Positions 8,717-15,894 of a stretch of DNA of 34,962 bases are shown here, one piece after another. The stretch is from an uncultured Clostridia bacterium (GTDB lineage: Bacteria > Bacillota > Clostridia > TANB77 > CAG-508). The DNA is taken from assembly GCA_947626235.1 (NCBI GenBank), contig CANQRI010000004.1, forward strand, positions 1-34,962. Direction: 5' to 3'. The translations under genes and the position numbers were made by a program. Each line of letters begins with the position of its first letter. The first letter of the stretch is position 1. The notes beneath the pieces were generated by a model. It saw only the letters and a list, made by a program, of their open reading frames with translations. It was not told the origin of the DNA and did no database searches.

Positions 8717-8745
8717 CTAATAGGCCAGTTTTGCTAGCCTATTAG
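8717..8745 (-). terminator. Terminator of the cotJ operon (after the cotJC 3' part)
   Basis: Minus strand CTAATAGGC pairs with GCCTATTAG around an 11-base loop, followed by TTTGCTTTTAT. It lies 15 bases after the stop codon of the cotJC 3' segment, so it would end the rejoined cotJABC transcript as well as that of the recombinase. Confidence 0.8.
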
Positions 8746-8759
8746 CCTTGTAAATATTA

Positions 8760-8990
8760 TTATTGGCAATTACAATTATTATTGTTGTCACACATTTTTT
8801 TAGAGCAATTAGACATATAGAACTTCTTTTCAGCTAATTTATCTTGTACTCCACGAAGTGCCTCTCCAAATCTTTGGAAGTGAACTATTTCTCTTTGACG
8901 TAAGAAACGAAGTGGATCTAATACATCTGGATCATCTCTACATAAATCTATTAATTTTTCATAAGTTGCTCTAGCTTTTTGCTCTGCTGC
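8760..8990 (-). pseudogene. cotJC: cotJC 3' segment, separated from its 5' part by the element
   Basis: The frame running from 9068 down to 8760 encodes, after about 26 residues of element-derived sequence, the C-terminal third of a CotJC protein: AAEQKARATYEKLIDL, DDPDVLDPLRFLRQREIVHF, QRFGEALRGVQ. In the manganese catalase family this part supplies a Glu and a His metal ligand (Glu of AAEQKAR, His of EIVHF; family knowledge, residue match inferred). The tail is Cys/Asn-rich (CSKKMCDNNNNCNCQ), like CotJA and CotJB. It has no start of its own that homologs would use and overlaps the recombinase 3' end out of frame. Joined to 15934-16332 it completes a 209-residue CotJC. Confidence 0.93.
8983..8990 (-). 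repeat. Attachment core, recombinase-side junction
   Basis: TCTGCTGC, identical to 15926-15933 and limited to exactly 8 bases (flanking bases differ on both sides). On the cotJC strand it reads GCAGCAGA, encoding Ala-Ala plus the first two bases of the next codon (Glu GAG here, Asp GAT at the other end). Element-side arm CCTTGAAAGTACAAC lies at 8993-9007. Confidence 0.88.
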
Positions 8991-9009
8991 AACCTTGAAA
9001 GTACAACAA

Positions 9010-10650
9010 TTAAATTTTCCAGTGTATAATAATGGTTTTCTTTTTAGTTTCTGGGTCTTTTTGACCAACCTCTATATAATCAATTAAGTTATCTACCATT
9101 TCTCTGGAAAGTTCTGTTACATTTATATATTTTTCTAATATCTGTCTTTTAGACTTCAATGTTTCTTGTTCATTATTAAGTTCTAACAATTTTTTTTCTT
9201 TTTCTTTTAATAATTTTTCCAAATTTTCCTTTTCTTTTTGGAAACTTTTATTAAACTCTATAAACTGCTCTTGGCTTATGATTTCATTTATTTTGTCTAT
9301 ATAAGAATCTCTTATTGCTTTTGATTTTTTTTGTATATTAGCTTGGTACTGTAATATTTCCTTCTGCAACTTTTCTCTCTCATTTCTAAATTGATTAAAG
9401 ATGATATTTTCTTCTAATTGGTCTATATTCAAATATTTATCTATCAATAAATTTAACTCTTTTAATACTGTTCTTTCTAGTACCTTTTGTGATATAAAAC
9501 TACCTTTACAATTACTTTTATCAACTTGTCTAGTTGGGCATCTTAAATATCTATCGTCGTGAGATTTACTTGTTTTTAACGTATAACCACAGTATCTACA
9601 TTTGCATTTTTTTGCAAATACTCCAACTTTTCCTCCTACAAATGGTTTAAAGTTTTCACTGATTTTACTTTGTACACTATTCCATAAGTCCTTATCAATA
9701 ATGGCTTCGTGTGTTCCTATGACTATATCCCATTGTTCCTTTGGTTTAGGTTTATTCTTATGACTTTTATAGGAAATACTACCATATTTACCTTGTACCA
9801 TATTGCCAATATACATTTCATTTTGTAACATATCTGCTATTGCTGAATATTTCCATAAAATTCCTAATTTATTTTTAGGTGTTTTATATGTTATACTATT
9901 TTGTACTTTGTATTGTGTGGGATTGGGTATGCCTCTATTATTTAACTCTCTAGCTATTGCTGTTTTTCCCATTCCTTGATTATATAATGAAAATACCTCT
10001 CTTACAACTTCTGCTGCAACTGGGTCAATAATTAAATGTCCCTTTTGATTTGGGTCTTTTGTGTAACCATACAAAGGTAATCCACCTGTATAACAGCCTT
10101 TTTCTCTTTGGTTTTTCTTGACTGATTTTATATTTTCTGATAGGTCTTCTAAGTACCATTCATTAACCAAACCATTTATTTGTCTTGATTTCTTATTTCC
10201 TTTTACGTCAGTATCTGCATTATCTACTAAACCAATAAATCTTATGTTCCATTCAATAAATAAACCATTGATGTATTTTTCTACTAATTCTAGCTCCCTT
10301 GTAAATCTGCTTTGGCTCTTGCATAATATAATATCAATTTCTCTTCTTTCTGCTAATTTTAATATCTTATTGAAATTAGGTCTGTTTCTATCTGCTCCTG
10401 CATAGTCATCATCACTATAAACTCCTTCTATTTCCCAACCTTGTCTTATTGCATATTCAGTCAACATCAATTTTTGATTTTGTATACTTCTGCTATCATC
10501 CTCCTCGTTTTCCTTATTTCTATCTTCTTCAGATAGTCTGCAATAAATTGCTACTCTCAATACTTTACTTTCCACACTTGCTCTAACTTCTTCTATTTTC
10601 TCATTAGAAAGGGCAGAATATGGAATTGTTACATTATTTTCTACATTCAT
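9010..10650 (-). CDS. Large serine recombinase of the cotJC element
   Basis: 546 residues. Resolvase-type catalytic domain (about 30-175) with the nucleophile Ser in AIYCRLSEED (about residue 40) and partner residues DDSRSIQNQ and SQSRFTRE; recombinase domain (about 195-300; GGLPLYGYTKDP, GKTAIARELNNRGIPNPTQ); zinc ribbon with CKCRYC (about 349-354) and further Cys near 371 and 381; long coiled coil (about 405-515). This is the layout of phage-type integrases and of SpoIVCA, which excises skin. The enzyme would cut both att cores and join them. ATG at 10650 follows AGGAGGAAA; the longer frame starts 9 codons upstream of that site. The stop codon is 20 bases from the core, touching the attP-like arm. 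No clear sigma-E promoter was found. Confidence 0.96.
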   Translation of the reverse strand: MNVENNVTIPYSALSNEKIEEVRASVESKVLRVAIYCRLSEEDRNKENEEDDSRSIQNQKLMLTEYAIRQGWEIEGVYSDDDYAGADRNRPNFNKILKLAERREIDIILCKSQSRFTRELELVEKYINGLFIEWNIRFIGLVDNADTDVKGNKKSRQINGLVNEWYLEDLSENIKSVKKNQREKGCYTGGLPLYGYTKDPNQKGHLIIDPVAAEVVREVFSLYNQGMGKTAIARELNNRGIPNPTQYKVQNSITYKTPKNKLGILWKYSAIADMLQNEMYIGNMVQGKYGSISYKSHKNKPKPKEQWDIVIGTHEAIIDKDLWNSVQSKISENFKPFVGGKVGVFAKKCKCRYCGYTLKTSKSHDDRYLRCPTRQVDKSNCKGSFISQKVLERTVLKELNLLIDKYLNIDQLEENIIFNQFRNEREKLQKEILQYQANIQKKSKAIRDSYIDKINEIISQEQFIEFNKSFQKEKENLEKLLKEKEKKLLELNNEQETLKSKRQILEKYINVTELSREMVDNLIDYIEVGQKDPETKKKTIIIHWKI

Positions 10651-10686
10651 TTTATATTTCCTCCTATCAGAAAACAATAAAATGAA

Positions 10687-10735
10687 CCAATATTATCTGC
10701 TACATCTTATAACATATAATATTGGCTCTTGTAAA
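10687..10735 (-). promoter_or_regulatory. Recombinase promoter region with a 10-bp inverted repeat
   Basis: Minus strand TTTACA (10735-10730), 18-base spacer, TATAAG (10711-10706). Arms CCAATATTAT and ATAATATTGG (10725-10716 and 10696-10687) form a perfect inverted repeat that brackets the -10. This looks like an operator or a leader hairpin and could control when the recombinase is made. The hexamers are partial matches. Confidence 0.45.
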
Positions 10736-10750
10736 CTGCTCTCCCTAATT

Positions 10751-10861
10751 TTATTTATTTAACATTAACTTTACTACTAATTGCCAAGTGTCGTTAAATG
10801 CTTGACATCTATCTGCTTCACTTGTAGAAACAAACACATTCTCACATACTATTGTATTCAT
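10751..10861 (-). CDS. Small ORF of 36 residues upstream of the recombinase
   Basis: ATG at 10861 follows AAAAGAGGTG with good spacing and opens a 36-residue peptide, MNTIVCENVFVSTSEADRCQ and onward, ending in QLVVKLMLNK. It is collinear with the recombinase, about 100 bases upstream of it. I recognise no family. Its size, placing and ribosome binding site fit a small regulatory protein; a recombination directionality factor is one possibility, with no sequence support. Confidence 0.5.
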   Translation of the reverse strand: MNTIVCENVFVSTSEADRCQAFNDTWQLVVKLMLNK

Positions 10862-11313
10862 CTTCAATACACCTCTTTTAGTAAAATCCTATTCAATAGT
10901 AACGACACTTATGCATCATTGTTTAGATAGCAAATGTGTGTTATTTATCTATTGATAGCTCTGTTGCACTTCGCTAATTGCAAATAATCATTAAACAACT
11001 GCTTGTAGCAGTACATAGGATTTTCACCTGCCTATAATCCATAGACTTGGTTTCAATGTTTGCGATGTTTCATTTATCACAACTAGAAATACTAATTATT
11101 ATAAATCATACACTCGAACTATGACTAACCAAAAGTATCATTATAGTGTGTTTAATGACTTTCTATTCAATTTTCAATGTATGCTATATTCTTAATCAAG
11201 AACATATTTGCATCATCTGCGCTAAATACATGAGCATTATTAAGTTCTCATTATTATCTTATGAAAGTTATTTTTAAGGATTTCAAACTTTGGAACTATA
11301 AGTGCAATGATTA
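10862..11313. other. About 450-base stretch without a sizeable gene
   Basis: The region lies between the recombinase side and the divergent XRE gene. It holds one 23-codon ORF with a ribosome binding site (10945-11016) and, at 11247-11167 on the minus strand, an open stretch reading ELNNAHVFSADDANMFLIKN without an ATG or GTG start. Both look protein-like rather than random and may be decayed small genes. No terminator or clear repeat was seen. Confidence 0.45.
10945..11016 (-). CDS. Possible 23-residue small ORF
   Basis: ATG at 11016 is preceded by GCAGGTGAAAATCCT, a usable ribosome binding site, and encodes MYCYKQLFNDYLQLAKCNRA then INR. FND-x-x-QL recurs in the 36-residue ORF downstream (FNDTWQL), hinting at related peptides. 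With 23 residues this could be chance. Confidence 0.25.
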   Translation of the reverse strand: MYCYKQLFNDYLQLAKCNRAINR

Positions 11314-11342
11314 TTGATATTTAATTTGCATTGTGATAAAAT
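11314..11342 (+). promoter_or_regulatory. Promoter of the XRE regulator
   Basis: TTGATA (11314-11319), 17-base spacer, TAAAAT (11337-11342); five of six bases match the consensus in each hexamer. The start codon is 37 bases further on. Confidence 0.65.
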
Positions 11343-11378
11343 GTGGAATTATAAAAACAAATAGAGGTAGGTAAAAGT

Positions 11379-11933
11379 ATGGAAAATGGATTTGAAATGT
11401 ATTCAAATGAAGACTTTGGGAAGAACTTGCAAACATTGATAGATGATAGTGGATATAGTACAACTGAAATTGAAAAAAAGTTAAAAGACAATTGGAATAT
11501 AGAATTCAGTCATCGACAACTAGATAAATACAAAAGTGGTAAGTCTAATCAAATAATAAGAGCAGATAAATTATATGCACTTGCTTGTTTTTTTAGTGTC
11601 TCAATAGATGCTTTGCTTGGAAGATGTGAACTAGATGGCTTCTACTATATGGAAAATCAACCTAGTATAAATAAGTTTCATTTAGATTCTAAATCTAAGT
11701 GCATTTTAAGTGAAATGAGAAACGAAACACAAATTGATATTATAAATAAGATTATATCTTCTCCAAACATATTAGAAACATTTGCTACACAACTAGAAAA
11801 CGCTTCTAAACAAATTAAGTCAACAGAAGATATAGAGAGCAAAGAAACAATTACTTATGTTGCAAGTTGCATATTACAAAGAGAAATAGATAAGCTATTT
11901 AGAAAATGTCTAAAAGAGTTTTTAAAAAAGTAG
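11379..11933 (+). CDS. XRE-family helix-turn-helix regulator
   Basis: 184 residues. The N-terminal part (about 10-80) is a Cro/CI-like DNA-binding domain: FGKNLQTLIDDSGYSTTEIEKKL, then HRQLDKYKSGKSN and LYALACFFSVSIDALLG, the typical XRE ending. The C-terminal 100 residues have no recognised domain and are Ile/Ser/Glu-rich. It starts at ATG 11379 after AGAGGTAGG. It is divergent from the recombinase and 730 bases away, the usual position of an element's repressor. Its targets are not shown; the inverted repeat before the recombinase is a candidate. Confidence 0.88.
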   Translation: MENGFEMYSNEDFGKNLQTLIDDSGYSTTEIEKKLKDNWNIEFSHRQLDKYKSGKSNQIIRADKLYALACFFSVSIDALLGRCELDGFYYMENQPSINKFHLDSKSKCILSEMRNETQIDIINKIISSPNILETFATQLENASKQIKSTEDIESKETITYVASCILQREIDKLFRKCLKEFLKK

Positions 11934-12066
11934 AGTACCAAAATTGGTCGATTCAGGTACTGTTAAACTATAACTTCCTATGTAATGTTCTTAAATGTTT
12001 ATAAACGCTGTTATCTCAACCATTTCAATATAGCAATGATTCTTTCATAAAAGTTTCAAAAATTAT

Positions 12067-12090
12067 TACCAGAATGATTGACTTCTGGTA
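12067..12090. repeat. Inverted repeat upstream of the resolvase gene
   Basis: TACCAGAA and TTCTGGTA form a perfect 8-bp inverted repeat around 8 bases, 42 bases before the resolvase start. It could be part of a res-type binding site or a weak terminator; there is no T-run after it. Confidence 0.45.
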
Positions 12091-12131
12091 CACAATTGCG
12101 GTACCATGTCTCCAGTAAGGAGGTAGGTATT

Positions 12132-12686
12132 ATGTTGATAGGTTACAAAAGATGTTCAACACAAGAACAAAAATTAGATAGACAAACTGATATATTAAAT
12201 CAATATGGTGTTGATAAAATATTTGAAGAAAAGATAACTGGAACTAAAAGAGATAGACAAGAATTAAATAAAATGCTAGAAATGTTAAGAGAAGGCGATA
12301 TTGTAGTTGTTACAGACTTAACACGATTATCACGCTCTACAAAAGACTTATTTGATATAGTAGAAACTATAAATAATAAGGGGGCAGAAATAAAATCATT
12401 GAAAGAAAGCTGGCTTGATACTACAACACCACAAGGGAAGTTACTTTTTACTATTTTTGCTGGGTTAAGTCAATTTGAAAGAGATTTAATAGCTGATAGA
12501 ACTAAGGAAGGACTTGCTTCTGCAAAGAAAAGAGGAAAGGTTCTTGGTAGACCCAAAAGGTTCCAAGATAAGAAAGAAACCATATTAAATATGTATAACT
12601 CAAATGATTATTCTATAAATGATATTATAAATGCTACTGGAATATCTAAAACTAGTCTTTACAGATTAGTAAATGGGGATTACTAA
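12132..12686 (+). CDS. Small serine recombinase (resolvase/invertase family)
   Basis: 184 residues, the usual resolvase size. N-terminal catalytic domain with nucleophile Ser in YKRCSTQEQKLDRQ (about residue 9), GTKRDRQELNKML, TDLTRLSRSTKDLF and the E-helix region GLSQFERDLIADRTKEGLA; C-terminal helix-turn-helix (about 140-184; YSINDIINATGISKTSLYRLV). Such enzymes resolve multimers or invert short segments. ATG at 12132 follows AAGGAGGT; the longer frame begins 18 codons earlier, before that site. It lacks the large domain needed for typical integration, so the larger recombinase is the likely excision enzyme. Confidence 0.93.
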   Translation: MLIGYKRCSTQEQKLDRQTDILNQYGVDKIFEEKITGTKRDRQELNKMLEMLREGDIVVVTDLTRLSRSTKDLFDIVETINNKGAEIKSLKESWLDTTTPQGKLLFTIFAGLSQFERDLIADRTKEGLASAKKRGKVLGRPKRFQDKKETILNMYNSNDYSINDIINATGISKTSLYRLVNGDY

Positions 12687-12705
12687 ACATAACATATTCA
12701 AAAAT

Positions 12706-12734
12706 TTGACAGTTTACAAAATATATGCTATAAT
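12706..12734 (+). promoter_or_regulatory. Perfect consensus sigma-A promoter
   Basis: TTGACA (12706-12711), exactly 17 bases, TATAAT (12729-12734). No protein gene on this strand follows before the terminator at 13113, so the product is probably an RNA. Confidence 0.85.
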
Positions 12735-12742
12735 AATAGTAG

Positions 12743-12766
12743 TTTGAAACTAATATTAGTTTCAAA
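12743..12766. repeat. 24-bp perfect palindrome at the predicted transcription start
   Basis: TTTGAAACTAAT followed directly by ATTAGTTTCAAA. It starts 9 bases after the -10 hexamer, so it could be an operator covering the transcription start or the first hairpin of the RNA. Confidence 0.75.
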
Positions 12767-12817
12767 GGGGGTAAGTTCTACCATACTTTATTCGAATTTG
12801 TGAATACAAGATGAAAT

Positions 12818-12839
12818 GAAGTATGGGCGCCCATACTTC
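12818..12839. repeat. 22-bp perfect palindrome
   Basis: GAAGTATGGGC followed by its reverse complement GCCCATACTTC. As RNA it gives a 9-bp stem with a GCGC loop and competes with pairing to CCATACTT at 12781-12788. Confidence 0.75.
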
Positions 12840-12863
12840 CTATAACAACAATTATCAATATAC

Positions 12864-13064
12864 TATGACCGCTATAAAGTACCACCTAATTGGGAAATAT
12901 AACATAAGTCCAAGGGCAGAGAGTCCCAAGTAGAGACTGATTAGTTGAGATAGTTATAGAATAAAGTATGTGGCAAAAATACACACTAACTTACAAATTT
13001 ATGACCGTTCTTAGAGTAACAAGTAGAAATAAGAGCATAAGTCCCAAATAAGAGTGACTGATTA
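12864..13064 (+). repeat. Two imperfect tandem modules about 136 bases apart
   Basis: Module 1: TATGACCG at 12864, CATAAGTCC at 12903, GACTGATTA at 12935. Module 2: TATGACCG at 13000, CATAAGTCC at 13036, GACTGATTA at 13056. In both, AGTCCCAA-R-TA precedes GACTGATTA and can form a short AGTC/GACT stem. The intervening sequence differs, as expected of a duplicated RNA domain. Confidence 0.6.
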
Positions 13065-13112
13065 AATTGTAAGATTAGGTAAAGTGTAGCTCCTGTAAAT
13101 GAACTTAAAATA

Positions 13113-13134
13113 AAAAAAGAAAGCGTTCTTTTTT
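13113..13134. terminator. Intrinsic terminator, usable on both strands
   Basis: AAAAAAGAA and TTCTTTTTT form a 9-bp stem around AGCG, with T-runs on either strand. It would end the putative RNA on the plus strand and the 13190-13528 gene on the minus strand. Confidence 0.7.
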
Positions 13135-13189
13135 CTGTAAGTAAAACTCAATAACACAAAACAACAAAAACAGTTTTTCTTCAAAGTAG

Positions 13190-13528
13190 TCACACAATGT
13201 GGCTACTTTCTTTATTTAATTTAGTTGCTATAATATAACCAAACAAGAATAATTGCTGTTCTTCTTCACAAGACATTTGATTTGTAATTTCCCAGTACTG
13301 CTCAAACAGTTTTTGCTGTTCCTCTGTAAATGTAGATTCCATTTTGTCTGATATCCTTAATTGCTTAGTTCTTAACTTTTCATATTCCAAACTTGGAGTA
13401 TACAATTCTTCTTCAAAATAACTAAACAATGTTTTAAGCAATTTCATATTACTAAAATCAATATTCTGCAAAGCATCTGTATCAAATATGCTGTCAAAAT
13501 GCCTTAATATATCTTTTGCATTTTCCAT
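13190..13528 (-). CDS. Small acidic protein resembling DUF6809 family
   Basis: 112 residues. Features: an acidic middle with SFYFEEELYTPSLEYEKL-like composition (residues 36-52 read SYFEEELYTPSLEYEKL), a charged helix pair, then FTEEQQKLFEQYWEITNQMSCEEE and FLFGYIIATKLNKE. The pattern of eY, eeq..F, s.eee..F..G...g..L..E resembles the DUF6809 proteins common in Clostridia and their mobile elements; function unknown. AGGAGGTG stands 5 bases before ATG 13528. It is the last gene of the minus-strand group in the element. Confidence 0.7.
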   Translation of the reverse strand: MENAKDILRHFDSIFDTDALQNIDFSNMKLLKTLFSYFEEELYTPSLEYEKLRTKQLRISDKMESTFTEEQQKLFEQYWEITNQMSCEEEQQLFLFGYIIATKLNKESSHIV

Positions 13529-13611
13529 TATAACACCTCCTCAAACCATTCTAATTGATGGTCTCTAGCTTACCGGAGATGTTCTCATTTGTCAATCTAT
13601 TTTTAAAATAT

Positions 13612-14268
13612 CTATAAACTTTTAAATCCAAACTTGGTGAATAATTTCTCTAACTTATTATAGTCAGATATATCTTTCGCAGTTGAAGTATCTTTTGGAT
13701 AGTAACATTTTCTATCTTCATTATAATTACCACCATTAATGTAATGATGCTTTGATAGTTCTAAAATGCTTTCACTACACCTCTGTCTATGTTCATAACC
13801 TCTGATTTTAAATAAAGCATGATAAGGTTTTAAATTAAAATCAGGTGCTATTACATTCTCAATATCTGTATTTAACCATTGCTCTATTTGATTTCCAATC
13901 TCATCATATGCTTTTACCACATATCCTTTATCCTTAATAACAATCCAAGATGGAGTATAACCAGTTAAAGCATAAGAGGCTAGATTAGCTGAAGGTCTCT
14001 TAGCATAATCATAATACATAACTTGACATCTTTTATTTAAGTCTTTTGATAATTTAATTGCCACATTTGTATCATTTACAATTGCTACCATTTCAGTATC
14101 TTTTATTCTAAATATGTTTAATCTTAATCTATCTGAGATTGTTGCAACATAATCAAATTGATTTGCAGATACATTATCTATAACCGTTATAGAACAACTT
14201 TCTTTTTTCTTTGTATATGCAATTGTTTCTTCTAATGATATGGATTGTAAATCTGTTATCTTTAACAT
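13612..14268 (-). CDS. Uncharacterised element protein, 218 residues
   Basis: I recognise no family. The protein has no signal peptide or membrane segment. It is alternating alpha/beta in character, with SCSITVIDNVSANQFDYVAT (about 25-44), VMYYDYAKRPSANLASYALTGY (from about 84, with the run shortened here to key residues YYDYAKRP and YALTGY) and several His/Tyr-rich stretches near the C-terminus (GYEHRQRC, SKHHYINGGNYNED). Start: ATG 14268 after AAGGGTGA; the longer frame starts 6 codons upstream of that site. Its neighbours are the DUF6809-like gene and, upstream, the 70-residue gene and the Rep-like gene on the same strand. Confidence 0.65.
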   Translation of the reverse strand: MLKITDLQSISLEETIAYTKKKESCSITVIDNVSANQFDYVATISDRLRLNIFRIKDTEMVAIVNDTNVAIKLSKDLNKRCQVMYYDYAKRPSANLASYALTGYTPSWIVIKDKGYVVKAYDEIGNQIEQWLNTDIENVIAPDFNLKPYHALFKIRGYEHRQRCSESILELSKHHYINGGNYNEDRKCYYPKDTSTAKDISDYNKLEKLFTKFGFKSL

Positions 14269-14469
14269 ATTTGATTCACCCTTCAATTTTCTAAATACTA
14301 ATGATTACATTAACACAATTATATCTATTTTGTAAAGTAATATTTATATATAAGTTTTAAATTTCTTCAAGCCTTTTTATTTATCCTTTATATACTTTTA
14401 TATCTTATATACTAAAAGTGCCTTAAAATCGATTGTCACAAGAGTTAGAAATAAATTATATCTATTAGT

Positions 14470-14682
14470 CTAGTTATTATCTACTTCAAATATTGTATAT
14501 GCTTTATACAGTAATGTTTTAGTTTTTGATAATAAAGTTGAAATATATAAATAATCAGTATATGATAGTTCTTCTGTGAAATCTGTATATTCTGTTAGCT
14601 TTCTAATTATTTTATTGATATCATAAATATCTCTTTCAACTGCAGTATCAGTCAATGATTGTCGTACTTCTATTAAATGCAA
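14470..14682 (-). CDS. Small uncharacterised protein, 70 residues
   Basis: The frame begins with TTG at 14682, 9 bases after GGAG of AAAGGAGATG; no ATG fits. The product is mostly helical and acidic (VERDIYDINKIIRKL, ELSYTDYLYISTLL). It follows the Rep-like gene by 67 bases on the same strand. No family recognised. Its size is in the range of excision or copy-control factors, but nothing in the sequence shows this. Confidence 0.55.
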   Translation of the reverse strand: MHLIEVRQSLTDTAVERDIYDINKIIRKLTEYTDFTEELSYTDYLYISTLLSKTKTLLYKAYTIFEVDNN

Positions 14683-14749
14683 TTACAACATCTCCTTTAT
14701 ACTATAATTAGTTTCTCATTAATATTTTACTTGATATTTCCTCAACTTA

Positions 14750-15751
14750 TTATGCCAAAAATCTCTCATATAAGATTTCAAAGGCAAAAATAATAAAGGT
14801 CATAATAATTACAACCTTTATTGTTTTTGATTTGATTTTGCTTTTAGTTTCATTATACTTTAATGTTAAATATGTATTTACTATATTTTCTTTTACTTCT
14901 AATATATTATCTTTACTTTGCTGACTAGTGTTTGTTCTTACTTTCTTAAACAATTGAGTAGTTACTGCATTCATAATCCTATAAGTATTACCATTTCTAA
15001 TAAGATAAGTTTTGTTTGAAATATTTCTATACACATCTGATTCTACCTCTACACATTCTCCATAAAGTAACTTTTCTTTTGGTGGTGATATTATCCCTTT
15101 ACTTTTGTTGTACATCTTTGCACCTTTAGGAAAGTATTTAAATCTTTCTAGTCTTTCATTTCTCTTATCTTTTGAATGTCTTAATGATTTAATAGTATTT
15201 AAGTTTTGCATTACATATACACCATTGTGTTTCCAGATTTTTCTTAATTTCTCTTGTGATATAAATAACCTCTTATTATCTGTTGTCTTTATAAAAGCAT
15301 GTATATGCCAACAACCTTTTTCTGTTTGCTCAAATAAACCAATATGTTCTATATGATTAAACTCTGTTTGTTTCTTTAATTCTTTTATAAAATTACTATA
15401 GTAGTCCTTGATTACTAATATATCTGTTACATTCTCTTTACAAGTCAAAGTAACAAATATTTCTTTTACACTACCTGGAAAATTGTATAAAACTTTCTCC
15501 TCATAATCTCTTAGTTTTCTTCTAACACTACTAATACTTGTGTGATTATCTAAATCATACTTCTTAACCTCACCAGTTCTCTTATCCACATATTCATATT
15601 TATTTAATTTCCTTATATAACTACCAATATTAATCTTATTTCTTACCTTTACAATTTTACTATATCTACCTAAATCTATTTTTACAACTTCATCTGTATC
15701 TTTTATCTTATGTGGAATCTCACTACATTCAACTATAACATTTCTATTCAT
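14750..15751 (-). CDS. Rolling-circle replication initiator-like protein (HUH type), possibly without the usual Tyr motif
   Basis: 333 residues. The N-terminal half has motif 1 EIFVTLTCK (about 97-105) and the His-hydrophobe-His motif WHIHAFIKT (about 148-156), then FPKGAKMYNKSKGIISPP (about 207-224), which matches the segment after the active-site Tyr in Rep proteins of Gram-positive elements. Where homologs usually have a Y-L-x-x-Y-L helix, this protein reads TIKSLRHSKDKRNERL. A membrane helix lies near the C-terminus (about 311-326; VVIIMTFIIFAFEIL), followed by 8 residues. A working Rep would nick DNA and start replication of the excised circle. Start: ATG 15751 after GGGGGA; a start five codons upstream is excluded by that site. 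Confidence 0.75.
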   Translation of the reverse strand: MNRNVIVECSEIPHKIKDTDEVVKIDLGRYSKIVKVRNKINIGSYIRKLNKYEYVDKRTGEVKKYDLDNHTSISSVRRKLRDYEEKVLYNFPGSVKEIFVTLTCKENVTDILVIKDYYSNFIKELKKQTEFNHIEHIGLFEQTEKGCWHIHAFIKTTDNKRLFISQEKLRKIWKHNGVYVMQNLNTIKSLRHSKDKRNERLERFKYFPKGAKMYNKSKGIISPPKEKLLYGECVEVESDVYRNISNKTYLIRNGNTYRIMNAVTTQLFKKVRTNTSQQSKDNILEVKENIVNTYLTLKYNETKSKIKSKTIKVVIIMTFIIFAFEILYERFLA

Positions 15752-15894
15752 AATTATTTCCCCCATATCTATTCTGTAAAGAATGACATTTCTATTGTTA
15801 CATACTAATAAAATTAAAAAGGAACTTACCCATCAAAAAAAGACACATACTAATGTATGGTCTAATCTTAAATATTGGTTCATTCTATTGTATT

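Larger units (their letters stand above)
12741..13134 (+). ncRNA. Probable structured non-coding RNA, about 390 nt, unknown class
   Basis: The stretch lies between a perfect consensus promoter and an intrinsic terminator and has no ORF longer than about 22 codons with a ribosome binding site. It begins with a 24-bp perfect palindrome (12743-12766). CCATACTT at 12781-12788 can pair with AAGTATGG at 12819-12826, or that segment can pair with CCATACTTC at 12831-12839, giving two exclusive hairpins. It then carries two copies of a module with the ordered blocks TATGACCG, CATAAGTCC, GACTGATTA. I do not recognise the class. It could act in replication control, excision control or as a free regulatory RNA; a replication origin structure is the main alternative. 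Confidence 0.5.

Noticed and set aside
8760..9068. Reading the 102-residue frame as a separate small gene
   Set aside because: Its last 76 residues are the missing CotJC end and the first 26 are out-of-frame element sequence inside the recombinase gene; no useful start.
11167..11247. Open stretch ELNNAHVFSADDANMFLIKN on the minus strand
   Set aside because: Looks protein-like but has a stop directly upstream and no start; recorded only in the gap description.
12864..13050. Two short ORFs starting ATGACCG in the duplicated module
   Set aside because: They are 22 and 16 codons, have no ribosome binding site and differ completely in sequence; better explained as RNA blocks.
12741..13134. Group I intron
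   Set aside because: CATAAGTCC and GACTGATTA recall core elements, but the P, Q and R segments are not present and no exon is interrupted.
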